Assembly: GCF_003751225.1 (NCBI RefSeq)
Contig: NZ_RJKE01000001.1
Coordinates: 6,200,001-6,264,000 of the forward strand
From: Actinocorallia herbida
GTDB lineage: Bacteria > Actinomycetota > Actinomycetes > Streptosporangiales > Streptosporangiaceae
Reading direction: 5' to 3'
Length of the DNA: 64,000 nucleotides
Every line of letters begins with the position of its first letter. The first letter of the stretch is position 1. Below, piece by piece: positions 40,982 through 50,181 of the stretch. The position numbers were made by a program, and so were the translations under genes. The notes beneath the pieces are model-generated. The model was not told the origin of the DNA. It did no database searches and saw only the letters and a program-made list of their open reading frames with translations.

Positions 40982-42483
40982 CGTGCCACCTCCTTGCGGA
41001 TCGCGCGGTCGGTGTCGTAGAGCGCGTGTTCGGCGCCGACGAGGGTGAGCTGGACGGGCAGGCCGAGCCGCTCACCGGTCTTGATCAGGTACTTGCCCCG
41101 GCCCGGGTGCCGCGCTCCGGGCTGCCAGGTCTCCGGCGCCGACCAGGACGTGACGAGCTGCTGCTCCGGCCCGGTCAGCGGGGTGATCTCATGGACACGG
41201 GCGAGCTCGCGCGGCGGCAGGCCGGCCAGGATCGTGATCGCGCTGCGGTCGACGAACCCGCGCGCCTTCGCCCGGTCCTCCTCGGTCGGCAGCGCATCCA
41301 AGTCGGACAGCGAGTGCGTGATCATGATGGTGCCCATGCCCTTGGCGCGGCTGAGGCGGGTCAGGGCGTCGGCGTGCTCGACCAGGCCTGGTGCGCCGCG
41401 CAGCGCCCGCCACAGCTCGTCCATCACCCCGAGGTAGGAGCGGCGAGGGCCGCCCGCGGCTTCGGCGGCGTCGACGGTGCCGTAGGCGTAGGACCAGGTG
41501 CAGAGCATCGCGGCGGTCAGGAGCTTGTCTCCTGCGGCTCCGACGCGGGAGATGTCGACGCTGATCGCGGGCGCGTCCAGATCGAGCGGTCTGGTGGTCG
41601 GGCCGTCGAACACCCCGGCCAGGGAGCCGTGGCACAGCAGGTCGAGCGCGAAGACGAGATCGCGGACTTCGCGCCGGTAGTCCTGCTCGGTGCTGGTGCG
41701 GGCCGCGCTCCATAGTTCCTGCGGCCCCTCCTCCAGCGCGACGAGCACGTCCGGCACCGACGGCTCGACGTCGAGGCGCCGGTCGAGGAAGTCGATGGCC
41801 TTGCCCAGCACGACCTCCTCGGCGTTGGTGATCCGGCTTTCGCGCACCAGCGTGCACAGCGCCAGGAGCAGCGACAGCCGACGTCCTCGGACCTCCGCCC
41901 GGAGGGTCTCCGCGCGCGGTCCCGTGAGGCTGCGCAGTACGCCGCCGAGCGGGCCGGAGTCCAGCGGGTTCACCCGGTCGAGGCCGCGGCCGATGCGGAT
42001 CACCTGGCCGCCGAGGTGCTCGACGAGCTCGGTGTAGTCGGGCTTGGTGTCGCCGAGGATGATCGGCGTGGTGCCGGTCGCGACGGCGCCGGTGACCAGG
42101 CGCTTCACCAGCGTCGACTTGCCGGTGCCCGGCTGGCCGAGCACGAAGGCGCCCGGATTGGTGACCAGCCCTGCTCGGCACCAGGCCAGTGGATCGAGGC
42201 AGACCGCTTCCCCGTGCAGGAGGTGGCGGCCGACGGGGGTGCCGACCGTCGGGCTTCCCGCACCCGCGACGTAGGGGAACAGACCGCACAGCTGGGTCGT
42301 CGTCGCCTGGAACTCGGGCGCGACGGCCACGTGGGCGGCCCAGCCGCCGAAGCGCTCCGGCCAGCCCCGGACTCCGGCGAGCGGCTCGGCGGCCACGAGT
42401 TCCTCGACACCGCGCAGCGGTTTCCGGCCCGTCGCGCCCTTACGGCGGCGCAGCCCCTCCCCCGCATCGTTTCGCGTCTTCAC
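40978..42483 (-). CDS. VirB4/TraC-like conjugation ATPase
   Basis: A 501-residue ATPase from GTG 42483, with GAGGAGG upstream. 'AFVLGQPGTGKSTLVKRL' (116-123) is Walker A. 'DTKPDYTELVEHLGG' and 'RSYLGVMDELWRALRG' (Walker B region) follow, then 'IMITHSLSDLDALPTE', the usual VirB4 order. The N-terminal domain of classical VirB4 is short here. It energises the channel and pilus or surface assembly in the cytosol. Overlaps flank it on both sides. Confidence 0.9.
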   Translation of the reverse strand: MKTRNDAGEGLRRRKGATGRKPLRGVEELVAAEPLAGVRGWPERFGGWAAHVAVAPEFQATTTQLCGLFPYVAGAGSPTVGTPVGRHLLHGEAVCLDPLAWCRAGLVTNPGAFVLGQPGTGKSTLVKRLVTGAVATGTTPIILGDTKPDYTELVEHLGGQVIRIGRGLDRVNPLDSGPLGGVLRSLTGPRAETLRAEVRGRRLSLLLALCTLVRESRITNAEEVVLGKAIDFLDRRLDVEPSVPDVLVALEEGPQELWSAARTSTEQDYRREVRDLVFALDLLCHGSLAGVFDGPTTRPLDLDAPAISVDISRVGAAGDKLLTAAMLCTWSYAYGTVDAAEAAGGPRRSYLGVMDELWRALRGAPGLVEHADALTRLSRAKGMGTIMITHSLSDLDALPTEEDRAKARGFVDRSAITILAGLPPRELARVHEITPLTGPEQQLVTSWSAPETWQPGARHPGRGKYLIKTGERLGLPVQLTLVGAEHALYDTDRAIRKEVAR

Positions 42484-43946
42484 AAGGACCTCCTCGTCAG
42501 GTCGGGCGGGCAGATCCCGCACGGCAGGGTCGTCGCGAAGCCCGCGGCCTGGCTGCCCCACAGCCGGCGCAGCCGGATCTTGCTGGACTCGGCCGCCGAC
42601 TCCACATCGCCGACGGCATGCGGCAGCTGCCCGGGATCGGTGATGGTGACCGTCGCGTACAGCGACACCAGGCACAGGCCGGCGCCTGCCGCTTCTTCGG
42701 CCGCGGCCTGCCGAGCGCGCGCGGCGTCCCAGGCGTCGTGCGCGGTCTCGTCGCGGCCGGTGCGGCGGCGCACCTGGGCGCGGAACGCGGCGGCGTTGAC
42801 CTCGTTCTGCAGTACCCGGCTGGCCGTCGACGAGCTCAGCGCCCGGTACAGCAGCGTGACCCGCTTCGGGTACGGTCCCGGGGCCACGAGCCGGGCCAGG
42901 ACGTCGGAGTGCACGCTCTGGCGGGGAGGCTCCTGCCATCCCCAGGTGACGCTCGCAGCGCCGTCGTGCTCGTACCGGTCGGTGTACTCGGCGGCGTGGA
43001 CCGGGCCCGCGTCGGACCAGCCGAGGATCTCCGCGGAGTCAGGCCGGTTGACGAGGCGGGTGGCCTCCCCGCGGGCGCGCGGGTCGAAGGACGTGCGGAT
43101 CGCGGCGGCCAGTTCCGCCGCGGTCATCCGGCCGGTGACGGCGACGCCGCAGCCGCCGAGCCGGGATGCCAGCGAGTCCAGCGTCCTGCCGAACTCCGCG
43201 CAGGCTTCCGTCACGTCGGCCGCCTCGGTCACCTTCGGGTCGAAGGTGATGGAGACCCGGGTAGCGACCTCGGCCGAAGCTGCAGGAGCGGAGGCGACGA
43301 GGTGGTCCATGATCCGTCGCGCTTGCTCCGGCGCCGCAGGGCTCATGGCGCCGCGGACGGCGTCGGCGAGTGCGGCTCCGGGCGACGGCGCGGTGTCCAC
43401 GGTGACGGAGACCCATCTGATCATCGGCAGGTGCCCGAGCGAGGCCAGCCACCCTCCCCAGGTCGCCACCCAAGCGTCGGCCTCCCGCTGCTCCGCGAGC
43501 CACGTCGACGATGGGATGACGGACAGCGTCGCGGTGAGCAGACCCGTCCGGCGGTCCCAGATGACGCCGAAGCGGCCGCCGTAGCCGTCCTCCGCCGACA
43601 ACAGGGTCAGCGGAGCGAGCACGCCGGGGAGCTGGAAGGCACGCGGGTGGTCGACAACGATCCCCGCCCGGTAACGGTTGCGGCCGCGAAGGACGCCGTA
43701 CCACCAGCGGACGCGGGCGAGCGTGAGCACCGCCAGGGTCTGGCCGCCGATCCTTATGAGGCCGAAGACCCCGACCACCGCGGCGGGTGGCACCAGGTAG
43801 AGCGCGGCCTGCGGTGCCGCAATGGCCGTGGTGAGGAAGACGAGGGCGAAGGCGAGGACGACGAAGGTCGTGGCCGTGTCGAGGCCGGCGAGCCCGAGAC
43901 CGCGACGCCTCCGCCAACCTCCGTAGGTCCGCAGCACGTCAGACAT
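42480..43946 (-). CDS. SCO6880-family conjugation protein
   Basis: A 488-residue protein with two N-terminal membrane helices ('TTFVVLAFALVFLTTAIAA' and 'LYLVPPAAVVGVFGLIRIGG') and a soluble region containing 'VRWWYGVLRGRNRYRAGIVV', 'RRTGLLTATLSVIPSSTWLA' and 'CLVSLYATVTITDPGQLP'. This matches the SCO6880 family, common next to VirB4 genes in actinobacterial conjugation systems and thought to correspond to the VirB3/VirB4 N-terminal part. It lies directly before the VirB4-like gene. Confidence 0.82.
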   Translation of the reverse strand: MSDVLRTYGGWRRRRGLGLAGLDTATTFVVLAFALVFLTTAIAAPQAALYLVPPAAVVGVFGLIRIGGQTLAVLTLARVRWWYGVLRGRNRYRAGIVVDHPRAFQLPGVLAPLTLLSAEDGYGGRFGVIWDRRTGLLTATLSVIPSSTWLAEQREADAWVATWGGWLASLGHLPMIRWVSVTVDTAPSPGAALADAVRGAMSPAAPEQARRIMDHLVASAPAASAEVATRVSITFDPKVTEAADVTEACAEFGRTLDSLASRLGGCGVAVTGRMTAAELAAAIRTSFDPRARGEATRLVNRPDSAEILGWSDAGPVHAAEYTDRYEHDGAASVTWGWQEPPRQSVHSDVLARLVAPGPYPKRVTLLYRALSSSTASRVLQNEVNAAAFRAQVRRRTGRDETAHDAWDAARARQAAAEEAAGAGLCLVSLYATVTITDPGQLPHAVGDVESAAESSKIRLRRLWGSQAAGFATTLPCGICPPDLTRRSL

Positions 43947-45291
43947 CGCTACCTCCGCTCGGACCGTCGCTGTGACGCATCCAGGTGATCGGCGCCGCCG
44001 AAGGGAAGCGCGGGTTCGTCATGCGCGGCGCCTGGCTGCTCTGGGCGGGATTCTGCGGAAGCGCCGAATCCTCACGGCCTCCGGCCGCAGAGCCCGGAGG
44101 ATGACCAGCCCCTTGCAGAGGGCCTGGACCGCCCGCGTCGGCCTGATGCGAGCCGCCCTGATCGGAGCCCCCGTCCGCGTCGCTTCCCGCGGCAGGCATC
44201 GAGCCCGGAGTTCCAGGTGCCGCCTTCGGCTCTCCGGACCCGGGATCGAGGCTCTGCGCCACGTGTCCCGCGTGCTCCGCGGCTTTGGCCGCACCGGCCG
44301 TGACCGCGCCGACAGACCCCGCCGCCGCGCCGAAACCTCCTGCCGCGTTGACCGCGGTACTGCCGCCGATAACCGCGCCGAGAAGCCCGCCGCCCGCGTT
44401 CTGGGAGCCGGTCGAGCCGGTCGGCCAACTGAAGAACTTCAGCAGCACAGGGAACGCGACCAGGGCCAGGACGAGCATCGCCAGACCGGTCAGAGTCGTC
44501 TTGAAGTCTTTCCCGTGGCCGATCATCGTGAAGGCCGCCGCATACACGGCCGCGGCGGCGGCCGGGTAGAAGATGAGCGCGAGCATCCAGCCCGAGATCT
44601 TCTTGAACCACTCGCGTGTCGCGGGAGCGAGGGTCCCCGCGGCGGCAAGGGGAAGGACGCCGGCGAGGATGACAACCGAGGATTGGCGGAACAGCAGCAG
44701 GATCGCCTGGATGCCGCCGATCAGCAGTGCCACGAGGCCGAGTACGAAGGCCAGGACGCCGGGGACCGTCTCGCGTGCCTGCACGATGTCGGTCATCTTC
44801 TTGGCGAAGTCGTTGTCGGAGGCGGTGTTGAGCGCCCAGGCCGTCCAGATGTCGACCCACTGCAGCAGCAGGTTCGGCAACGCCACCCCGAGGGCCGCGA
44901 CGCACGCGACGAGCACGAGCCCGGACCCGACATGCAGGAGGGGATCAGCCTTGCGCAGCACCGCCATCTTCCCCCCGGCCAGCAGAAGCGCCAGGACGGC
45001 GATGGTTATCTCGATCGGCTGGAACAGCGTGTGAAGGCGGTCGACAGCCGATTCGTTCGCCAGGTCGGGGGCATCGATGCGGACCCACCAGGCCGACGTC
45101 TCGGTGAAGAACCAGCCGACGGCCTCCTGGAAGGCCCGGCCGATGGCGTCCATGGTGTTGGAGCCGAAGTTCTCGACCGAGTCCGGGATGATGAAGTCGT
45201 TGATGTGCTCCTGGAACTCCTTCTCCACCGGGCCCGGTGAGGGCTGGATGCAGGGGAAGTTCAAGAGGTTGCACTCGCCGGGTTCCCTCAT
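43939..45291 (-). CDS. VirB6/TrbL-like polytopic membrane protein
   Basis: The 450-residue protein has about six transmembrane segments between residues 80 and 305 ('IEITIAVLALLLAGGKMAVL', 'GVLAFVLGLVALLIGGIQAI', 'FRQSSVVILAGVLPLAAAG' and others). Before them is an N-terminal region with 'CIQPSPGPVEKEFQ'. The C-terminal third is a Gly/Ala/Pro-rich, probably extracytoplasmic or flexible tail. This is the VirB6/TrbL pattern of the channel's inner-membrane component. It lies between the small membrane protein and the SCO6880 gene. Confidence 0.82.
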   Translation of the reverse strand: MREPGECNLLNFPCIQPSPGPVEKEFQEHINDFIIPDSVENFGSNTMDAIGRAFQEAVGWFFTETSAWWVRIDAPDLANESAVDRLHTLFQPIEITIAVLALLLAGGKMAVLRKADPLLHVGSGLVLVACVAALGVALPNLLLQWVDIWTAWALNTASDNDFAKKMTDIVQARETVPGVLAFVLGLVALLIGGIQAILLLFRQSSVVILAGVLPLAAAGTLAPATREWFKKISGWMLALIFYPAAAAAVYAAAFTMIGHGKDFKTTLTGLAMLVLALVAFPVLLKFFSWPTGSTGSQNAGGGLLGAVIGGSTAVNAAGGFGAAAGSVGAVTAGAAKAAEHAGHVAQSLDPGSGEPKAAPGTPGSMPAAGSDADGGSDQGGSHQADAGGPGPLQGAGHPPGSAAGGREDSALPQNPAQSSQAPRMTNPRFPSAAPITWMRHSDGPSGGSDV

Positions 45292-45294
45292 CGC

Positions 45295-45627
45295 TCAGCT
45301 CCCGAAGGCGTCGACGATGGCGGCGGTGACCGAGGCCAGCGACAGACCCCCGAGGGTCCACGGGACGCCGGTGGCACCGTCGGCGGCCAGGGACGAGCGG
45401 TTCTTGCGGCCGACCATCATCATGGCGCTGCACGTCAGCAGACCGATCACCCCGGCCGCGTACACACCCCACTTGCCCCAGGAGATCAGCAGATCCATCT
45501 TCTCCCCCAGCCCGGGCGGCGCAGCCGGCGCCGGATTCGGCGCAAGACCTCCTCCCTCCTCAGGCACTTCGGGATCCGGAGCCCGCAGCACCGCCTCGGT
45601 CACCGAGATGTAGAACGCCAGCACCAT
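45295..45627 (-). CDS. Small membrane protein, possible VirB2-like subunit
   Basis: A 110-residue protein with two transmembrane helices ('LLISWGKWGVYAAGVIGLLT' and 'LGGLSLASVTAAIVDAFGS') and a preceding Pro-rich loop. In related operons such a short two-helix protein precedes the VirB6-like gene and is thought to be the pilin- or VirB2-like component. The ATG overlaps the stop of the ParA-like gene. Confidence 0.65.
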   Translation of the reverse strand: MVLAFYISVTEAVLRAPDPEVPEEGGGLAPNPAPAAPPGLGEKMDLLISWGKWGVYAAGVIGLLTCSAMMMVGRKNRSSLAADGATGVPWTLGGLSLASVTAAIVDAFGS

Positions 45628-46151
45628 CAGCGCATCCCTCCCGAACCTTCACGCCGAGGGACGACCGCCTCCGCCGCGTACCCGCGGATGTCCCGCAGCG
45701 CACGCCGCGCCGATCCACTCAGCTCGACGAGCGCCGGATCGTCGACGAGCCGGACCTCGCGCAGGTAAGGAAAGCGGACGATCCCGCCGACCCGCGCCTG
45801 AAGAAGGGTGAACCGCGCCGAGGCGTCCTTCGGCTCGGCCGCCCCGTCACCGACCACGACCAGGCACGCGACCCACTCGCGGTGGCTGCCCAGCACCGTC
45901 ACCGCGGTCGTCGCCGCCTTTGCCGCAGGCACAGTGTTGCGGCACGCCACCACGAGCGGCCTGCCGTCCGAGCGGACCGGCGCTTCGCCGACCTCGTACA
46001 GATGTCCGATCGACCCCAGATCCCACGACGGCTGAAGCAGCGCCGCAAGCGTCGAACAGCCCGACCCGCCATGCGCGCCGACCACCGCGATCTCCTGCCG
46101 CCCGTCCGGCCGCGGTGTCGCGAACCGTCGCCTGTCCTGTCGAAGACGCAC
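45627..46151 (-). CDS. ParA-like ATPase-related protein of the secretion operon
   Basis: A 174-residue protein from GTG 46151 behind GGAGG. The N-terminal 'EIAVVGAHGGSGCSTLAALL' is a deviant Walker A (GAHGGSGCST), as in MinD/ParA-type proteins. A 'WVACLVVVGDGAAEPKDASA' strand follows. It is shorter than true ParA, so it may be a regulator or scaffold for the complex. It is the first gene of the leftward operon, whose promoter must lie in 46152-46290. Confidence 0.7.
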   Translation of the reverse strand: MRLRQDRRRFATPRPDGRQEIAVVGAHGGSGCSTLAALLQPSWDLGSIGHLYEVGEAPVRSDGRPLVVACRNTVPAAKAATTAVTVLGSHREWVACLVVVGDGAAEPKDASARFTLLQARVGGIVRFPYLREVRLVDDPALVELSGSARRALRDIRGYAAEAVVPRREGSGGMR

Positions 46152-46291
46152 CCATGTACCTCCGAATCACGTCGATGAGTGGTGCAGCGGTGACAGTACG
46201 TGGCATGATTACAGAGCGCAAGTAGCGCAATAAAGCTTTGAACAGCTTCCCCGAATCACAGACAACGCCAAACACTCACAGAAAGGACGAG

Positions 46292-46741
46292 ATGAACACC
46301 GAAGACCAGATCCTCACCACCACCGAACTCGCCGCCAAGATCGGCCTCTCCCCCCAGACCGTCCGCCGCATGGCCAACGCCGGACAGCTCCCCGGCCTCA
46401 AATCCGGCCGCGACTACCGCTTCCTGTGGGCCGCGGTCAAAGCCGAACTCCGCAACCCGGGCCGAGCCCTGCTCCCCGACGCCGACGTCGACCAGATGCT
46501 CACCACCACCGAACTCGCCGACCGCCTCGGCCTCTCACCGCAGACCATCCGCCGCATGGCCCACGCAGGCACCCTGCCCGCCCTCAAAGCCGGCACCCGC
46601 GACTTCCGCTTCTCCTGGGAAGCCGTCAAAGCCCGCCTCTGGCAACCCATCACCACCGAGGAGGACCCCACTGCCCAGCCACCCCACGGCGCAGGCTTCC
46701 GCGCCCAACGCCGCGCCCGCGCCAGCGACGCCCTCGACTAA
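46292..46741 (+). CDS. Protein with two tandem excisionase-type helix-turn-helix domains
   Basis: A 149-residue protein from ATG 46292, preceded by GAAAGGA. Two near-identical HTH_17/MerR-like units are visible: 'TTTELAAKIGLSPQTVRRMA' with 'NAGQLPGLKSGRDYRFLW', and 'TTTELADRLGLSPQTIRRMA' with 'HAGTLPALKAGTRDFRFSW'. The duplicated domain would bind DNA at two adjacent sites. Such proteins act as excisionases or regulators in mobile elements. It is divergent from the T4SS operon and leads to the wall-hydrolase gene. Confidence 0.82.
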   Translation: MNTEDQILTTTELAAKIGLSPQTVRRMANAGQLPGLKSGRDYRFLWAAVKAELRNPGRALLPDADVDQMLTTTELADRLGLSPQTIRRMAHAGTLPALKAGTRDFRFSWEAVKARLWQPITTEEDPTAQPPHGAGFRAQRRARASDALD

Positions 46742-46750
46742 CACCCGGCG

Positions 46751-47695
46751 GTGCCCGTGCTGAAAACCGCCATCGCGGGCACCGGCCTCTTCCTCCTCGG
46801 CATCCCCCTCTTCATCGCCATGGCCGCCACCTCGGCGCCTGCGCCGAGCACCGCCCTGACGCCCACCGACGAGGCCATCGCCGACATCCCACCCGACTAC
46901 CTCGCCCTCTACCGCCAGTACGCGCGCCCGCCAGGCCTCACCTGGGCCGTCCTCGCAGCCGTCGGCGACATCGAATCCGACCACGGCCGCAACCCGAAGG
47001 ACTGCGCCCCGAACTCCGCGGGCGCCATCGGCCCGATGCAGTTCCTTCCTTCCACCTGGAAGGGCTACGCCGTCGACGGAGACCACGACGGCGACACCGA
47101 CATCTGCGACCCCGAAGACGCCATCCCGACCGCCGCCACCTACCTCGCAGCCAACGGAGCCACCAAAGGCGGACGCCACCTGGAGCGCGCCCTGTGGCAC
47201 TACAACCACGCCGACTGGTACGTCCGCAAAGTCCTCGACCGCGCCGCCGAATACGCCAAGACCGCAACCACCCCGGGCGCCACCGCCGCGAAAGCCGCCC
47301 TCCGCTGGATCGGCACCCCCTACTCCTGGGGAGGCGGCAACGCCACAGGCCCCACCTACGGCATCGAACACGGCGCCGGAACCCGCGGCTTCGACTGCTC
47401 CGGCCTCGCCCTCCACGCCTGGGCCCAAGCCGGAGTCGCTCTCCCCCGCGTAGCAGCCGACCAATTCCACGCCGGCCAACACATCCCTCGAACAGCCCTC
47501 CAACCCGGCGACCTCGTCTTCTTCGCCACCAACCCCAAAGACCCGAGCACCATCCACCACGTAGGCATCCACCTGGGCGAAGGCCGCATGGTCCACGCAC
47601 CCCAAACCGGCTCACCCGTCCAGATCAGCCGCTGGGCAGGCGACCCATCCCGCGAATCCGAATACGCCGGCGCAACCCGCCCCACACCCCGTTAG
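46751..47695 (+). CDS. Bifunctional lytic transglycosylase / NlpC-P60 peptidase
   Basis: This 314-residue secreted wall hydrolase has an N-terminal hydrophobic segment ('AIAGTGLFLLGIPLFIAMAA') that exports or anchors it. The lytic transglycosylase domain includes 'TWAVLAAVGDIESDHGRNPK' (catalytic Glu) and 'GAIGPMQFLPSTWKGYA'. The C40 domain has 'RGFDCSGLALHAWAQAG' (catalytic Cys) and 'IHHVGIHLGEGRMVHA' (His). Proteins of this two-domain plan open the wall for conjugation in Gram-positive bacteria (VirB1-like). It follows the tandem-HTH gene by 10 bp. Confidence 0.9.
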   Translation: MPVLKTAIAGTGLFLLGIPLFIAMAATSAPAPSTALTPTDEAIADIPPDYLALYRQYARPPGLTWAVLAAVGDIESDHGRNPKDCAPNSAGAIGPMQFLPSTWKGYAVDGDHDGDTDICDPEDAIPTAATYLAANGATKGGRHLERALWHYNHADWYVRKVLDRAAEYAKTATTPGATAAKAALRWIGTPYSWGGGNATGPTYGIEHGAGTRGFDCSGLALHAWAQAGVALPRVAADQFHAGQHIPRTALQPGDLVFFATNPKDPSTIHHVGIHLGEGRMVHAPQTGSPVQISRWAGDPSRESEYAGATRPTPR

Positions 47696-47703
47696 GAGCC
47701 CAC

Positions 47704-47922
47704 ATGTACACCGTCCGCGACCTCCACAACCTCCCCCCGACCCTCGACATCCCCACCGCCGCCCAACTCCTAGGCATCTCCCGCACCAAGGCCTACCGCC
47801 TCGCCAAAACCAACCACTTCCCCTGCCCCATCCTCCACATCGGCAACTCCTACTGAGTCCCCACCCACGGACTTATCCGCCTCCTCACTGCCCCTCCTCC
47901 CACCTCACGTCCAACCCCGTGA
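47704..47922 (+). pseudogene. Excisionase/AlpA-like HTH gene with an in-frame TGA
   Basis: The frame starts at ATG 47704 after GGAG and encodes 'LDIPTAAQLLGISRTKAYRL', a helix-turn-helix of the AlpA/excisionase type, ending 'LHIGNSY' at TGA (47854-47856). The same frame continues as 'VPTHGLIRLL' and further to TGA 47920-47922. Family members read 'SYRVPT...LL' at this place, so the stop replaces an Arg codon (CGA to TGA). It looks like a fresh nonsense mutation that removes the last third of the protein. Confidence 0.75.
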
Positions 47923-48302
47923 CGCATTCGCTATTCCGCCCGGTGCGCTCCCACCGAGCATCGCGCGACGACCAGCGTCCCCTCCCAGAACCGCGATCGC
48001 CTCAGCGCCGACACTTCTCCGCCGAACGGGGTGGCTCCCCCAGCAGGAGCACTCTCGCGTTCTCGAGACCGCCGCCGGGACGACCATCGCGAGAACGAAG
48101 TTCTCGCAGGATCCCAGCGGGCGCGGCGTCGGCAGCCACGTGTGCATCGCAGTGCCGACAGTCGGCAGAGTATTTCCGCAGGCGCAGGGCCGACGGCATC
48201 GCGAACGACGACCTGAAGGACATCACGGGGCATCCCCGAGGGTCGCGGGGCCAACGCCAGCCGCTTCAACACCCTGGGGCTGAAGCTCGGCGAATCCCCG
48301 CG
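47923..48302. other. Gap without an intact gene, right edge of the conjugative element
   Basis: An integrase would be expected here, downstream of the excisionase-like gene, but no tyrosine- or serine-recombinase signature can be read in any frame. A degenerate plus-strand piece around 48190-48300 has 'NDDLKDITG' and downstream basic residues. It may belong to a gene disrupted by the IS256 insertion, but I cannot assign it. No tRNA or obvious attachment site is visible. Confidence 0.5.
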
Positions 48303-48990
48303 CACGGGCCGGGACTGTTCCGCGAAGGGTGTGACTCAGAGAATCTGAGGAGACACTGTGAGCGAGGATTCCCCTGAGATCGTGGAGGCCGGTCTGTCCG
48401 GTTCGCGGCAGGACAAGCAGAAGCAGCAGTCGGAGGAGCGGGCGCTGGTGGGCCGGCTGGTCGAGGCGGCCCAGGCCGAAGGGCGGGAACTCGTCGGCCG
48501 GGACGGGATGCTGGCGGGGCTGGTCAAGCTCGTGCTGGAGACCGCGTTGCAGGGCGAGATGGACGCCCATCTCGGCCGCGGCCACGGCGAGATCACCGAC
48601 CCTGGCGAAACGGTCAACCACCGCAACGGAGCCCGGCCCAAAACGGTCGTCACCGATGTCGGGCCGGTCGAGATCCAGGTGCCGCGGGACCGGGACGCCT
48701 CGTTCGAGCCGAAGATCGTCCGCAAGCGCCAGCGGCGGCTCGGCGGGGTCGACGACATGGTCCTGTCTCTTTCGGCCAAAGGCCTCACCCACGGAGAAAT
48801 CTCCGCTCACCTCGCCGAGATCTATGGGGCGGAAGTGTCGAAAGCGACCATCACGACGATCACCGACCGTGTTCTTGAAGGTATGGGCGAATGGCAGAGC
48901 CGGCCCCTCGATGCGGTTTATGCCGTTCTGTTCATCGATGCCATTCACGTGAAGATCCGGGACGGGAAAGTCGCGAACCGGCCGATCTAC

Positions 48991-50181
48991 TGGCGCGTCA
49001 CGCAACCTTGCTGGGGTAACTGGTCCAGGAGCGGATCGGGGAGCTGGCGGCGAAGCTGGTCTTGGGGCGTGCGTGCTGGTTGTGCCAGCGGATGTAGGCG
49101 GCGATCGCGGTGTTCTGCTCTTCGTGGCTGCGGTGGTCGGTGCCGTTGAGGGCGAAGTAGCGCAGGGCGGCGAACTCGGATTCGATCCAGTTCAGCCAGG
49201 AGCCGTAGGTCGGCAGGAAAACCAGCTCGACGTCGTTGGCGGTCGCCCATGTCCTGACCTCGGGGTGTTTGTGGGGCGAGTAGTTGTCGCAGATCACGTG
49301 CAGGCGCTGGCCGGGCCATCGTGCGCGCAAGGACTTGAGGAAGGACAGGAACTCCCGCCATCGCTTCCGGTGCCGGATCCGGTAGTAGATCCTGCCGGTG
49401 GCCAGGTCGAGTGCGCCGAGCATGTGCCGGACCCCGTCGTTGCGGTTGAACGTGGCACGCAGCCGGGCCGGATGCCCGGCGGGCCGCCAGGTCTTGCCCT
49501 TGCGCGGCATCAGGTTGAGGGGCCCGAACTCGTCCACGCAGATCACCCGCCCGCCCTGCGGCGGGGTGTCGTAGAGGGCCAGAACGGCATGCATCTTGGC
49601 GATGAAATCCGGATCGTTGCTGCTCTTCCAGGTCGTGGTGGTCTGCCACGACACCCCGCCGGCCTTCAGGATCCGCCGCAGGTGCTCAACGCTGAGCGAC
49701 GTGACCAGCCCGATGTTCTCCAGGTGGGCGGCGAGCTTGGCCAGGCTCCACGTGGAGAACGCGGTGATGCCCCACTCGGAGGGGGTCGTCCGGGCGATCA
49801 GGCAGATGCGCTCACGCACCCACTCACCGATCCGTCTCGGACGGCCCCCGCTCCATTTTGGGTCCAGCGCGTCGAACCCCCGCTCGTTGAACGCATGCAC
49901 CACCGAGCGGACATAGTCGTCGCTCACCTGCATCAACGACCGGATCGCAGCCGCCGATTGGCCTTGGGCGGACATCAGGACCACGATCGCCCGCCGCAGC
50001 TTCACCGGGTCCTTCGCCGACCGGGTGATCCGCTGAAGCCTCCGGCCCTCCTCCATCGACAACGCACGCACGAACACCTCGGGCTTACGCGCCACGACCA
50101 CCTCCCAGAACAGGCCTGGGACAAGGCTCCCGCGCCCACCCGCAGAGATCAAATAGCCCAGGAACGTTCAGGGACGAGCCA
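48991..50181 (-). mobile_element. Complete IS630-family element nested in IS256
   Basis: This 1191-bp element is flanked by CTAC at 48987-48990 and 50182-50185. The ends TGGCGCGTCACGCAACCTTG and the complement of TGGCTCGTCCCTGAACGTTC are imperfect inverted repeats. It is the intact relative of the truncated element at 5464-6425. The longer CTAC duplication includes the family's TA. Its precise insertion into IS256 allows both the IS and target to be reconstructed. Confidence 0.92.
48998..50152 (-). CDS. IS630-family transposase, intact
   Basis: The frame spans 384 codons, though the true start is more likely a GTG near 50101 ('VVARKPEVFVRALS') than the TTG at 50152. The N-terminal helix-turn-helix ('SAAAIRSLMQVSDDYVRSVV') is followed by a winged segment and the DDE_3 domain: 'RVICVDEFGPLNLMPRKG' (first Asp), 'LHVICDNYSPHKHPEVR' (second Asp) and 'YGSWLNWIESEFAALRYF' (Glu). 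It is the functional-looking counterpart of the 5471-6408 pseudogene, which differs by one deleted base and a missing N-terminus. Confidence 0.9.
   Translation of the reverse strand: MISAGGRGSLVPGLFWEVVVARKPEVFVRALSMEEGRRLQRITRSAKDPVKLRRAIVVLMSAQGQSAAAIRSLMQVSDDYVRSVVHAFNERGFDALDPKWSGGRPRRIGEWVRERICLIARTTPSEWGITAFSTWSLAKLAAHLENIGLVTSLSVEHLRRILKAGGVSWQTTTTWKSSNDPDFIAKMHAVLALYDTPPQGGRVICVDEFGPLNLMPRKGKTWRPAGHPARLRATFNRNDGVRHMLGALDLATGRIYYRIRHRKRWREFLSFLKSLRARWPGQRLHVICDNYSPHKHPEVRTWATANDVELVFLPTYGSWLNWIESEFAALRYFALNGTDHRSHEEQNTAIAAYIRWHNQHARPKTSFAASSPIRSWTSYPSKVA

Noticed and set aside
47923-48302. Search for an integrase or tRNA attachment site
   Set aside because: No recombinase motif, tRNA-like cloverleaf or direct repeat matching the left side could be recognised by eye.
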